Shown here piece by piece: positions 1-7,111 of a DNA stretch of 64,000 nucleotides. The notes beneath the pieces are model-generated. The model was not told the origin of the DNA. It worked only from the letters and a program-made list of their open reading frames with translations, and ran no database searches. The number at the start of each line of letters is the position of its first letter. Positions within the stretch are counted from its first letter, which is position 1. The translations under genes were made by a program, and so were the position numbers. This DNA comes from Vibrio pomeroyi (lineage in GTDB: Bacteria; Pseudomonadota; Gammaproteobacteria; Enterobacterales; Vibrionaceae): positions 2,976,001-3,040,000 of the forward strand of contig NZ_AP025506.1 in NCBI RefSeq assembly GCF_024347595.1, given 5' to 3'.

Positions 1-146
1 GGTTTTTCAGGCGATACCAACAGTAACTTGCAATCGTTAGAGAGCGGAGTCAATTCAGATTCATAGCCCGCCAAACGCTCTGGGTGACTAAGCTCCCATT
101 GGCTAATGCCCATCTCTTGCAGGTATTGTGCGTGTGTTTGTGACAT
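1..146 (-). CDS. holD: DNA polymerase III psi subunit, N-terminal part
   Basis: This is the first 48 codons of a gene that runs off the left edge of the window. The reading begins MSQTHAQYLQEMGISQWEL and continues through an HPERLAG stretch, which I recognise as the start of Vibrio HolD. HolD is the psi subunit of the clamp-loader complex and links it to chi and SSB at the replication fork. In many gamma-proteobacteria holD is followed by rimI, which would lie outside the window. The call rests on the N-terminus alone, so the rest of the gene cannot be checked. Confidence 0.75.
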   Translation of the reverse strand, partial: MSQTHAQYLQEMGISQWELSHPERLAGYESELTPLSNDCKLLLVSPEK

Positions 147-236
147 ATCTAGCGGTGTAACCTTAGGTTGATAGTGGGCGACTGATTAGAGCGAAGTTAA
201 AAACGAGCTCATCAAGGTTGGGCTGATACTAACAAA

Positions 237-265
237 AAATAAAGGAGCATCAAGCTCCTTTATTT
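237..265 (-). terminator. Rho-independent terminator after yhbS
   Basis: A 12-bp stem AAATAAAGGAGC / GCTCCTTTATTT with a 5-nt loop lies 40 nt past the yhbS stop codon. The minus-strand copy is followed by a T-rich run. It separates the ubiT-yhbS unit from holD. Confidence 0.8.
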
Positions 266-305
266 AGACTAAATCAGTTTGCATTATATTGCGTGGGAAA
301 TAGGC

Positions 306-809
306 TTATAAGTCGTTGAACTCAGGACTGTAAGCGATCTCACCAGAATGCCCGACAAGCGCACCTTCAACTAACTCGATAGCTTGAAAAGCTCCCTCAG
401 GCACATCCCAAGCGCAGCTCAAACCAAACTCACTCGCAGCCTTGAAACCAAAGCGACCGTAATAGGCAGGATCACCAAGCACAACACAGGCTGGGTAACC
501 GAAATCAACCAAAGTAGAGAAAGCATCTTCAACCAGGGATTTAGCAATGCCTTGGTTGCGGAACTCTTCTTTCACAGCAAGTGGCGCAAGCCCCTGCCAG
601 TTGTGATCGTCACCTTTAAGCGTAATTGGGCTAAACATCAGGTGACCAACCACCTCACCTTCGTCAGAACAAGCCACCAGCGATAGCGTTAAATGACTAT
701 TCTCACGCAAGCTCATAACCAAATTAGCTTCTGCATCCGTTTCAAAAACAGATTTCAATAGACGATCAATGACAAGTATATCTGCCGGTGCTTCAGTTCG
801 AATAAGCAT
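306..809 (-). CDS. yhbS: GNAT-family N-acetyltransferase (YhbS-like)
   Basis: This 167-residue protein has the GNAT fold signature. A central strand ending LAPLAVKEEFRNQGIAKSL carries the acetyl-CoA pyrophosphate-binding R/Q-x-x-G-x-A/G loop, followed by the GDPAYYGRFGF segment typical of the YhbS group. Its substrate is not known from the sequence. The start has a good Shine-Dalgarno (GAGG seven bases upstream) and overlaps the end of ubiT by 17 nt. The two genes are therefore co-transcribed and probably translationally coupled, an arrangement also seen in E. coli (yhbT-yhbS). A direct role in quinone metabolism is not implied. Confidence 0.85.
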   Translation of the reverse strand: MLIRTEAPADILVIDRLLKSVFETDAEANLVMSLRENSHLTLSLVACSDEGEVVGHLMFSPITLKGDDHNWQGLAPLAVKEEFRNQGIAKSLVEDAFSTLVDFGYPACVVLGDPAYYGRFGFKAASEFGLSCAWDVPEGAFQAIELVEGALVGHSGEIAYSPEFNDL

Positions 810-1320
810 TCATTACCTCACTTTGTGTATCTGGGGATTGTACTCCCTTCTGCACAAAATCAGCTAATTGATTTAACAAAGTTTTCATAGGAGTCGGCAA
901 TAAGTCCAAATCTACGCTATCCATCAAGTTTTTGACCTCTAAACCGAGCTCTGTATCACCTTCAATAGACAGTCGACGTTGGAAGAAAAGCGTATCTGGG
1001 TCTTCTTTACGTCCCGCAATCAATACAAGATCGTTAAGATTCCCGCTAAAACTGACATCTTCAGCGACTTCTTTATCAGCTACAACCAGTTGCTCATTTT
1101 CGTAACTAATACACCAACTTAACCCCATATCTTTTATTGAAACTTTCAGCCACTTATCTTCTAAGAACTCAAAGTCACCGTCTTCTAAAGCTTCCTTGAA
1201 GACATTCTTCAGTGCTTCTAATAAGGCTCTTTTTTGTACTGTTTTAGGCAATAACTGGACTGGAGATCGCAAAATTGATGCGGCATTTTGAACTAGTTGA
1301 GTGCGAATCTTGTTTATCAC
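793..1320 (-). CDS. ubiT: Ubiquinone anaerobic biosynthesis accessory factor UbiT (SCP2 domain)
   Basis: This is an SCP2 sterol-carrier-like lipid-binding protein that supports O2-independent ubiquinone synthesis with UbiU and UbiV. The diagnostic run is RKEDPDTLFFQRRLSIEGDT followed by ELGLEVKNLMD, nearly identical to E. coli YhbT/UbiT. An in-frame ATG at 1362 would add 14 codons. I prefer the GTG at 1320 (175 aa, as in E. coli at 174) because the ATGATG at 1362 overlaps the best -10 box (TATGAT, 1358-1363) and has no Shine-Dalgarno. Its partners ubiU and ubiV are on the other strand 2.4 kb away, separated by a c-di-GMP gene. The gene overlaps yhbS downstream. Confidence 0.88.
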   Translation of the reverse strand: MINKIRTQLVQNAASILRSPVQLLPKTVQKRALLEALKNVFKEALEDGDFEFLEDKWLKVSIKDMGLSWCISYENEQLVVADKEVAEDVSFSGNLNDLVLIAGRKEDPDTLFFQRRLSIEGDTELGLEVKNLMDSVDLDLLPTPMKTLLNQLADFVQKGVQSPDTQSEVMNAYSN

Positions 1321-1357
1321 GTGACTTATCCGTAACTTTGTCAATAATATGGAATGC

Positions 1358-1399
1358 ATCATAGATGATGTTGAGATCTCAGTTACTGTTATGTATCAA
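1358..1399 (-). promoter_or_regulatory. Predicted FNR-dependent promoter of ubiT
   Basis: On the minus strand a site TTGATACATAACAG (1386-1399) matches the FNR consensus TTGAT-N4-ATCAA perfectly in one half and 3 of 5 in the other. A -10 box TATGAT lies at 1358-1363, predicting a start near 1351. The site centre (1392.5) is then at -41.5, the class II FNR position. The same bases form part of a longer inverted repeat GTATCAAA (1393-1400) / TTTGATAC (1411-1418). Position and spacing are read from the sequence; control by FNR is inference, supported by FNR control reported for these genes in E. coli. Confidence 0.5.
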
Positions 1400-1578
1400 A
1401 TTAACTTCTGTTTGATACTCGACCTTTAATATCCTGAAAATCACAGTTATAGTAACTCAGGTAATGAGAATTACAGCGGATCGCTGCACTCACAGGTAAA
1501 TATCGATAACCACACAAAAAGTAATAAATATTTATCGATAGTGAATATTCAAGCTCTTGGAGAATTGGTAGTACTTTG

Positions 1579-3618
1579 ATGCCTCCCCAGCAACTACAAC
1601 ATTGGTTTACCCAGCTAACTGCAAATAGTCCGTTCTTTTTTGCAGTACTTGATGCTCAACATAACTATTTTATGGTGAATGAGCGTTACTGCGATATTGC
1701 TGGTTTGAGCCAAACAGAGCTTGCAGGCATGAATGACCGCCAAACCTTAGGCGAGCAATTCTACCAACATCTTAAGCCTTACTATGAGCGTGCCTTCAAT
1801 GGCGAAACAATTGAGGCCGAAGTTACTCTCAACGAAACTGACCTCGATACCAGCCTTCATTTCAGCTTATCCCCTCTAGCAAACGGCAACAAAACTGACT
1901 ACATCGTCTTTCATGCCTTCGATACATCTGAAAACCAAGTCCTTGTCCGTTCTTTAGAAGAGTCCGAAGCAAAGTTCCATAAACTCTCTCACCTACTCCC
2001 AGACGGATTACTGTTGGTTGAGAACGACTACATCTTATCATCCAACCCAGCTGCAGCTCGACTGCTTGGTTTCAATTCCACCACAGAGCTGATTGGCGAA
2101 GAGTTAGGCCGCTTATTTATCGATGAACAAACCAAAACAGTCTTCAATAATAGCCTGAGTTCTATTATTTCTGAGTCTGGTTTGGTTTGCTTAACGGGCG
2201 CCCGATGTGGCTTTGAACGTAAGGTTCAACTCAACATCGACTCAACAGCCATTCTCGGCAGTAGCACCCAGCTTGTGCTTATCCAAGACGCGCAAGAAAC
2301 CGCAAAACAATACACTCCGGCAAACAGTGAAGATGCTTACATCGACGCGTTAACCAAGCTCTACAACCGAGTTGGGTTTACCAAGCGCCTTGAGCAGTTC
2401 ATTCACAACGACACGCCTGTTGTCATGCTCTACTTAGACATTGATAACTTTAAAAATATCAATGACTCACTGGGTCATCATATCGGTGACAAGGTGATTA
2501 AAGAGGTCGCTTCTCGCTTAAAACGCTTGCTGCCTCGTCAAGCCGTTATCGGTCATTTAGGTGGTGATGAATTTGGTATTATTCTGCCAGAGCCTGAACA
2601 TCAACGAACACCTGAAATGCTCGCTGAAAAGATCATTTCCTTGATCAACCAACCCTTCGATCTTCACCACTTTAGTAAACGCTTAGCCTGCTCTATTGGT
2701 AGTGTAAGCTTTCCTCAAGATGGTACGGATGCTCGCATCTTGCTACAAAATGCCGACACTGCAATGTATGAGGCGAAAGATCGTGGGCGTAATCGCCTGA
2801 TCAAGTTCAACGAACAGATGAACAAAGAAGCCCGTATGCGACTGTGGCTTGAGATAGAACTTCAGAAGGCGCTGCAACAAAACGGACTCGAGGTTTGGTA
2901 CCAACCAAAAGTAAACGCCCGTGACTTCACCATCAACGGGGCAGAAGCTCTAGTTCGTTGGAAGCACCCAGTAGAAGGCTACATCAGCCCTGCCGCCTTC
3001 ATCCCAGTTGCAGAACGTGCCGGTCTTATCGAGCAGCTTGGTCGCGTGGTGATGCGTGAAGTATTCGCAACAGTTAAACGCTGGAAGATGCAGGGGATCC
3101 TGCCTGGTCGTGTGGCGATCAACCTTTCACCAGAACAGTTTGGTAATCCAAAGCTGATTGATTACATGGAAAAGCTGCTGCGTTCGACAGAGCTAGACCC
3201 AAGTGCAATTACGTTTGAGCTGACAGAAAGTGCAGTGATGAGTGACAGTGAACACACGCTGCAAATGCTCAACGCCATCAAGAAACTCGGCTTCGCCCTA
3301 TCGATTGATGATTTCGGTACCGGTTATTCTTCTCTGTCTTACCTTGCTCGCTTCCCAATTGATGAGCTTAAGATCGACCGTGCTTTCATCTCGGATATCG
3401 ATACTCTGCCAAAGCAAATCACTGTGATTGAAAACATCATCAATCTGGGTAAATCTCTCGATTTAACCGTGGTTGCAGAAGGTGTCGAAACCAGTGAGCA
3501 AGCGACGCTGCTGTCGAACCTCAACTGTAGCTCCATTCAAGGCTTCCACTTCTATCGCCCGCAACCAAAACAAGATGTTGAAGAGCTGTTCGCACAAAAC
3601 CGACGTCATAAAAACTGA
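1579..3618 (+). CDS. PAS-GGDEF-EAL c-di-GMP signalling protein (RocS-like)
   Basis: This 679-residue cytoplasmic protein has two N-terminal PAS-like segments (about 10-120 and 130-240), a GGDEF domain (about 255-410) and an EAL domain (about 430-675). The GGDEF signature is intact at about 328-332. So are the EAL catalytic motifs: EALVRW near 456, NLSPEQF, ELTES, DDFGTGYSS, the KIDRAF lysine, EGVET and QGF. Both synthesis and hydrolysis of c-di-GMP are therefore possible; in such proteins the EAL activity often dominates. No membrane segment is visible. Position next to ubiUV matches V. cholerae VC0653, named rocS. The ATG at 1579 is preferred over a TTG one codon earlier. Two TATCGATA palindromes lie upstream (1501-1508, 1533-1540). 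Confidence 0.88.
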   Translation: MPPQQLQHWFTQLTANSPFFFAVLDAQHNYFMVNERYCDIAGLSQTELAGMNDRQTLGEQFYQHLKPYYERAFNGETIEAEVTLNETDLDTSLHFSLSPLANGNKTDYIVFHAFDTSENQVLVRSLEESEAKFHKLSHLLPDGLLLVENDYILSSNPAAARLLGFNSTTELIGEELGRLFIDEQTKTVFNNSLSSIISESGLVCLTGARCGFERKVQLNIDSTAILGSSTQLVLIQDAQETAKQYTPANSEDAYIDALTKLYNRVGFTKRLEQFIHNDTPVVMLYLDIDNFKNINDSLGHHIGDKVIKEVASRLKRLLPRQAVIGHLGGDEFGIILPEPEHQRTPEMLAEKIISLINQPFDLHHFSKRLACSIGSVSFPQDGTDARILLQNADTAMYEAKDRGRNRLIKFNEQMNKEARMRLWLEIELQKALQQNGLEVWYQPKVNARDFTINGAEALVRWKHPVEGYISPAAFIPVAERAGLIEQLGRVVMREVFATVKRWKMQGILPGRVAINLSPEQFGNPKLIDYMEKLLRSTELDPSAITFELTESAVMSDSEHTLQMLNAIKKLGFALSIDDFGTGYSSLSYLARFPIDELKIDRAFISDIDTLPKQITVIENIINLGKSLDLTVVAEGVETSEQATLLSNLNCSSIQGFHFYRPQPKQDVEELFAQNRRHKN

Positions 3619-3721
3619 TTAGACGATTCGAATACACACCTCCTTTCAAGCTAAAGCAATACACAAAACCACCGCTCGTCAGTACCTCAAACGGAGTAAA
3701 AGCAGATTTATCCATCTAAAC

Positions 3722-3763
3722 CTGCCTTACATCAATTCCGTCATTCACAATTCTTCATAAAAT
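3722..3763 (+). promoter_or_regulatory. Predicted FNR-type promoter of ubiUV
   Basis: A weak FNR-like site (3722-3735) has one perfect half, ATCAA, and a poor left half. A -10 box TAAAAT (5 of 6 to consensus) lies at 3758-3763, predicting a start near 3770 and placing the site centre at -41.5. The geometry is the same as at ubiT, which is the main support. Confidence 0.35.
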
Positions 3764-3798
3764 GCTCGCTTCAACTTAATTCTACTGGTAGTGAGCAA

Positions 3799-4812
3799 AT
3801 GGAACTCTTATGCCCAGCGGGTAACTTACCTGCTTTGAAAACCGCCATTGATTGCGGTGCGGATGCTGTCTATATCGGATTCAAAGACGATACCAATGCC
3901 CGACACTTTGCAGGCCTAAACTTTGCGGGTAAAAAGCTCGATCGTGCTGTGCAGTATGTGCATGACCGCAACAAGAAAATTCATGTTGCCTTAAATACGT
4001 TTGCTCACCCAAATGGCTTCGAACGCTGGACTAATGCGGTAGACAACGCAGCTGCACTAGGTGTCGATGCGCTGATCATCGCAGACATCGCAGTACTCGA
4101 ATATGCTGCCAACAAGTATCCAGACCTTGAACTGCACTTATCAGTACAAGCATCAGCGACCAATGCCGCTGCTATCGACTTCTACCATAAAAACTTCAAC
4201 GTTAAGCGTGTCGTATTACCGCGTGTATTATCGATTCATCAGGTCAAACAGCTTTCTCGCAACATCACTTCTGACGTTGACCTTGAAGTATTCGCTTTCG
4301 GTAGTTTGTGTATCATGGCAGAAGGTCGTTGCTACCTCTCTTCATACATGACAGGTGAATCACCAAATACAGTGGGTGCTTGCTCTCCTGCGAAATACGT
4401 TCGCTGGCAAGAAACAGAGACAGGTTTAGAGTCTCGCTTGAATGAAATCCTTATCGATAAGTATGAAGCAGGTGAGAACGCTGGCTACCCAACGCTGTGT
4501 AAAGGTCGCTTTGAAGCAGAGATCGACGGTGAACGCAAGCGCTACCACGCACTTGAAGAGCCGACTAGCCTTAACACGTTATCAATGCTTCCTGAGTTGT
4601 TCGCCGCAAATGTTGCTTCAGTGAAGATTGAAGGTCGTCAGCGTAGCCCTGCTTATGTAGAACAAGTGACTCGTACTTGGCGCGCAGCCATCGACCGCTA
4701 CTTAGCAAATCCTGAACAGTACCAAGTAGAACAAGCTTGGAATGCGACACTGGCGAATGTATCGGAAGGTACACAAACCACGCTTGGCGCTTATCACCGT
4801 AAATGGCAATAG
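3799..4812 (+). CDS. ubiU: Ubiquinone O2-independent hydroxylation factor UbiU (peptidase U32 family)
   Basis: UbiU belongs to the U32 peptidase family but acts with UbiV in O2-independent hydroxylation of the quinone ring. The start MELLCPAGNLPALKTAIDCG is the family signature. Cysteines at 171, 178, 195 and 234 reproduce the spacing of the four [4Fe-4S] ligands of E. coli UbiU (C169, C176, C193, C232), so the cluster should be present. Length is 337 aa against 331 in E. coli. ubiV begins 18 nt downstream, so the two are one operon. The complex is known to use prephenate as oxygen donor in E. coli; that is family knowledge. Confidence 0.93.
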   Translation: MELLCPAGNLPALKTAIDCGADAVYIGFKDDTNARHFAGLNFAGKKLDRAVQYVHDRNKKIHVALNTFAHPNGFERWTNAVDNAAALGVDALIIADIAVLEYAANKYPDLELHLSVQASATNAAAIDFYHKNFNVKRVVLPRVLSIHQVKQLSRNITSDVDLEVFAFGSLCIMAEGRCYLSSYMTGESPNTVGACSPAKYVRWQETETGLESRLNEILIDKYEAGENAGYPTLCKGRFEAEIDGERKRYHALEEPTSLNTLSMLPELFAANVASVKIEGRQRSPAYVEQVTRTWRAAIDRYLANPEQYQVEQAWNATLANVSEGTQTTLGAYHRKWQ

Positions 4813-4830
4813 AGCCAAATGGAGAACTCA

Positions 4831-5709
4831 ATGAAATACGCATTAGGCCCTCTACTTTATTTCTGGCCAAAACAAGACGTTGAAAGCTTCTATGAGCAAG
4901 CGAAATCAAGCTCTGCTGATATCATCTACCTCGGTGAAGCCGTGTGTTCAAAGCGTCGTGAGATGAAAGCGAAACACTGGATGGACATCGCTAAAGAACT
5001 GTCAGCTTCAGGTAAGCAAGTGGTGCTGTCGACCATGGCATTGCTGGAAGCGCCAAGCGAAGTCAACATCATGAAGAAGTACATTGATAACGGTGACTTC
5101 GCGATTGAGGCAAACGACGTGTCAGCTATTCAACTGGCAAGCGAAAGCAAAGTACCTTTCGTTGTCGGCCCAGCAGTAAACACATACAACGCGCGCACGC
5201 TGAACCTGTTCTTGAAGCAAGGTATGACACGTTGGTGTATGCCGGTTGAGCTTTCTCGTGAATGGCTAAGCAACGTCATGACACAGTGTGAAGAGCTCAA
5301 TATTCGTAACAAGTTCGAAGTCGAAGTATTTAGCCACGGTTACTTGCCTCTTGCTTACTCAGCACGCTGCTTTACGGCTCGCGCAGAGAACAAAGCGAAA
5401 GACGATTGCGAAACCTGCTGTATTAAGTACCCAACCGGATTACAGGTCGAGAGCCAAGAAGGCCAATCGGTATTCAACCTTAATGGTATCCAGACCCAAT
5501 CGGGTTACTGCTACAACCTAGTGAATGATTTACCCAACATGCACGACTTGGTTGATGTGGTTCGTTTAAGCCCGCTCGGCATCGATACCTTCTCTGAAAT
5601 TAATAACTTCAGAGCTAACGAACAAGGTCAAAAACCGATGAAGATTGAAAGCCGCCAATGTAATGGTTACTGGCATCAACTTGCAGGTTTAGACGTAAAA
5701 AACATCTAG
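4831..5709 (+). CDS. ubiV: Ubiquinone O2-independent hydroxylation factor UbiV
   Basis: This is the second subunit of the UbiU-UbiV Fe-S heterodimer. I start it at the ATG at 4831 rather than the one at 4819, for two reasons. A GGAG Shine-Dalgarno sits 7 bases before 4831, and this start gives 292 aa with cysteines at 39, 180, 193 and 197, exactly the E. coli UbiV ligand numbers. The distinctive cluster is DDCETCCIKYPTG. The gene ends 36 bp before an IS1111 element, which has separated it from its likely terminator at 7063-7089. Transcription may therefore run into the antisense strand of the element. Confidence 0.93.
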   Translation: MKYALGPLLYFWPKQDVESFYEQAKSSSADIIYLGEAVCSKRREMKAKHWMDIAKELSASGKQVVLSTMALLEAPSEVNIMKKYIDNGDFAIEANDVSAIQLASESKVPFVVGPAVNTYNARTLNLFLKQGMTRWCMPVELSREWLSNVMTQCEELNIRNKFEVEVFSHGYLPLAYSARCFTARAENKAKDDCETCCIKYPTGLQVESQEGQSVFNLNGIQTQSGYCYNLVNDLPNMHDLVDVVRLSPLGIDTFSEINNFRANEQGQKPMKIESRQCNGYWHQLAGLDVKNI

Positions 5710-5758
5710 TTCGATAATTAAACCTATCAGCAATAGATACAAAAATGTATGGTCCGCC

Positions 5759-5980
5759 CCGTTATTGCAACTACAATTAAGTAATAACGGAGTTGGTTTG
5801 CGCTAATGTATTCGGAGTCCTTGTTGGGAGCACTAGCTTCCCAGCTCCACGATGATATCCGCGCCAGATTATCCTTAAAAAGCCCAAAGCATTGATTGCT
5901 ATTTTTTGTGTCAGGTTCTTAATCTGGCCGATTGACCGTTTTTGTCATCACGTTCATTGGCGTTGCAAACTTGGTTATAG
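5759..5980 (-). ncRNA. Candidate bridge RNA of the IS1111 element
   Basis: About 220 nt of noncoding sequence follow the transposase stop. It contains three clear stems: CCGTTATT / AATAACGG (5759-5766, 5783-5790), TGGGA / TCCCA with flanking pairs (about 5815-5848), and GCCAGATTA / TAATCTGGC (5863-5871, 5920-5928) closing a large loop. Size, position and the stem-loop layout match bridge RNAs of the IS110 family. Strand and ends are inferred from the family; guide loops were not assigned. Confidence 0.5.
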
Positions 5981-6994
5981 CTAAACAGCCTTAAAAGCTT
6001 GGCGGTGGTATAACACCGCCCAAGCTATCCTCACTAGCTTGTTGGCTAATGCGACTACCACTACATTAAATGGTTTGGTGGCTCGTAGGTTCGCAAGCCA
6101 CTCTCCGAACACTTTCCCTGTCGTCTCTAGTCTAGAGAGTACAGCCCTTGCCCCATGGACAAACAGAGTTCTGAGGTGTTTATTCCCTCGTTTACTCATA
6201 CCAAGTAGTTTGGTCTTTCCTCCCGTTGAGAATTGCCTTGGCACAAGCCCCAACCAAGCCGCCATCTCACGGCCATTGGTAAAGTTATTCGGAGAGCTTA
6301 CATCGGCTATACACAATGTGGAGGTAAGATCGCCAATTCCAGGGATAGTTTTTAATAATTGAGCACTTTCATTGTTATTAACAATAGTTTGAAGCTTGTT
6401 ATCTTGAGTTTTGATTTGTTCATTAAGGTACTTGTAATGTTCGTGGATAGATATCAATTCACATAGCAAGCTTTTTGGTAATGAGACGGTTTGTTCAGCT
6501 AACCATTGAAACAGAGACTTCATCTTTGCATGCCCTTTGGGAAAGCTAAGGCCGAACTCAAGTAAGATCGCGCCGATCCGCGACATAGTGGCAGTTCTCT
6601 CCTTGATATAACTATCTCTGACTCGATGAATCGCTGCGATGACTTGAGCCTCTTCACTTTTTACAGCTACAAACCTCATGGTCGGTCGACCCGCAGCCTC
6701 TGCGATCGCTGAAGCATCGATGAAATCGTTTTTATTGCCTTTGACATAAGGCTTTACATACTGAGGAGGAATAAGTCGGGGTTGATGACCAAACTCACTA
6801 CACTTTCGAGCAAGCCAATGAGCACCGCCACAGGCTTCGAAAGCAATAGTTGTTGGTTCTATTTTACTAAGAAAGATTAAGAGTTGGTTACGATTAAATT
6901 TACGACGAAGCACCTCCACTCCACAACGGTTATGTGCGATAGCATGGAAGCAATGTTTACCTAGGTCGATACCTAAAATATGAATAGAAGACAT
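5981..6994 (-). CDS. IS1111-group transposase/recombinase (DEDD, IS110 family)
   Basis: This 337-residue recombinase has an N-terminal RuvC-like DEDD domain: GIDLGKH near the start, then FEACGGAHW, then NKNDFIDASAIAEA. The C-terminal Tnp20 domain contains IPGIGDLT, REMAAWLGLVPRQFSTGGK with the conserved serine, and SKRGNKHLRT. All catalytic motifs look intact. The ATG at 6994 has GAGG seven bases upstream and is better than the GTG at 7003. IS110-family enzymes act with a structured bridge RNA encoded in a noncoding end; in the IS1111 group this lies downstream of the gene, here at 5759-5980. Confidence 0.92.
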   Translation of the reverse strand: MSSIHILGIDLGKHCFHAIAHNRCGVEVLRRKFNRNQLLIFLSKIEPTTIAFEACGGAHWLARKCSEFGHQPRLIPPQYVKPYVKGNKNDFIDASAIAEAAGRPTMRFVAVKSEEAQVIAAIHRVRDSYIKERTATMSRIGAILLEFGLSFPKGHAKMKSLFQWLAEQTVSLPKSLLCELISIHEHYKYLNEQIKTQDNKLQTIVNNNESAQLLKTIPGIGDLTSTLCIADVSSPNNFTNGREMAAWLGLVPRQFSTGGKTKLLGMSKRGNKHLRTLFVHGARAVLSRLETTGKVFGEWLANLRATKPFNVVVVALANKLVRIAWAVLYHRQAFKAV

Positions 6995-7062
6995 ATGGTT
7001 CACCTCATTCTGAGAGCCTACTCTAAGCTTAAGGGCTTGAGAGTGAGGCGGACCATATAATT

Positions 7063-7089
7063 AAGGTCTAGCGTTCGCTAGACCTTTTT
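7063..7089. terminator. Hairpin terminator between ubiV and the MATE gene, split by the IS
   Basis: An 11-bp perfect stem AAGGTCTAGCG / CGCTAGACCTT is followed on the plus strand by TTTTT, so it would terminate ubiV transcription. For the minus-strand MATE gene the T-tract is missing; it would be the A-run at 5741-5745 on the far side of the IS. Confidence 0.7.
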
Positions 7090-7111
7090 AGTTCGACTTA
7101 ACAAAAGCGAC

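Larger units (their letters stand above)
5746..7062 (-). mobile_element. IS110-family (IS1111 group) insertion sequence
   Basis: The element is defined by a perfect 11-bp inverted repeat, TATGGTCCGCC at 5748-5758 and its complement at 7047-7057. The repeats are subterminal, as is usual for the IS1111 group, so the true ends lie a few bases outside; I place them at about 5746 and 7062. One intact transposase is encoded on the minus strand, with a long noncoding end downstream of it. No target duplication is seen, as expected for this family. The flanks can be joined into a plausible bidirectional terminator: an A-tract on the left and a hairpin stem on the right. The exact ends are inference. 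Confidence 0.8.

Noticed and set aside
384..686. 100-codon plus-strand frame opposite yhbS
   Set aside because: It lies fully within yhbS, which has clear GNAT motifs, and its product shows no recognisable features.
1501..1540. Two TATCGATA palindromes upstream of the RocS-like gene as a regulator site
   Set aside because: Eight-base self-palindromes in AT-rich DNA are common, and spacing of 32 bp is not tied to a promoter I could define. Mentioned in the gene entry only.
5741..7062. Target-site duplication flanking the IS1111 element
   Set aside because: No convincing direct repeat is present on the two sides, and IS1111-group elements normally make none.
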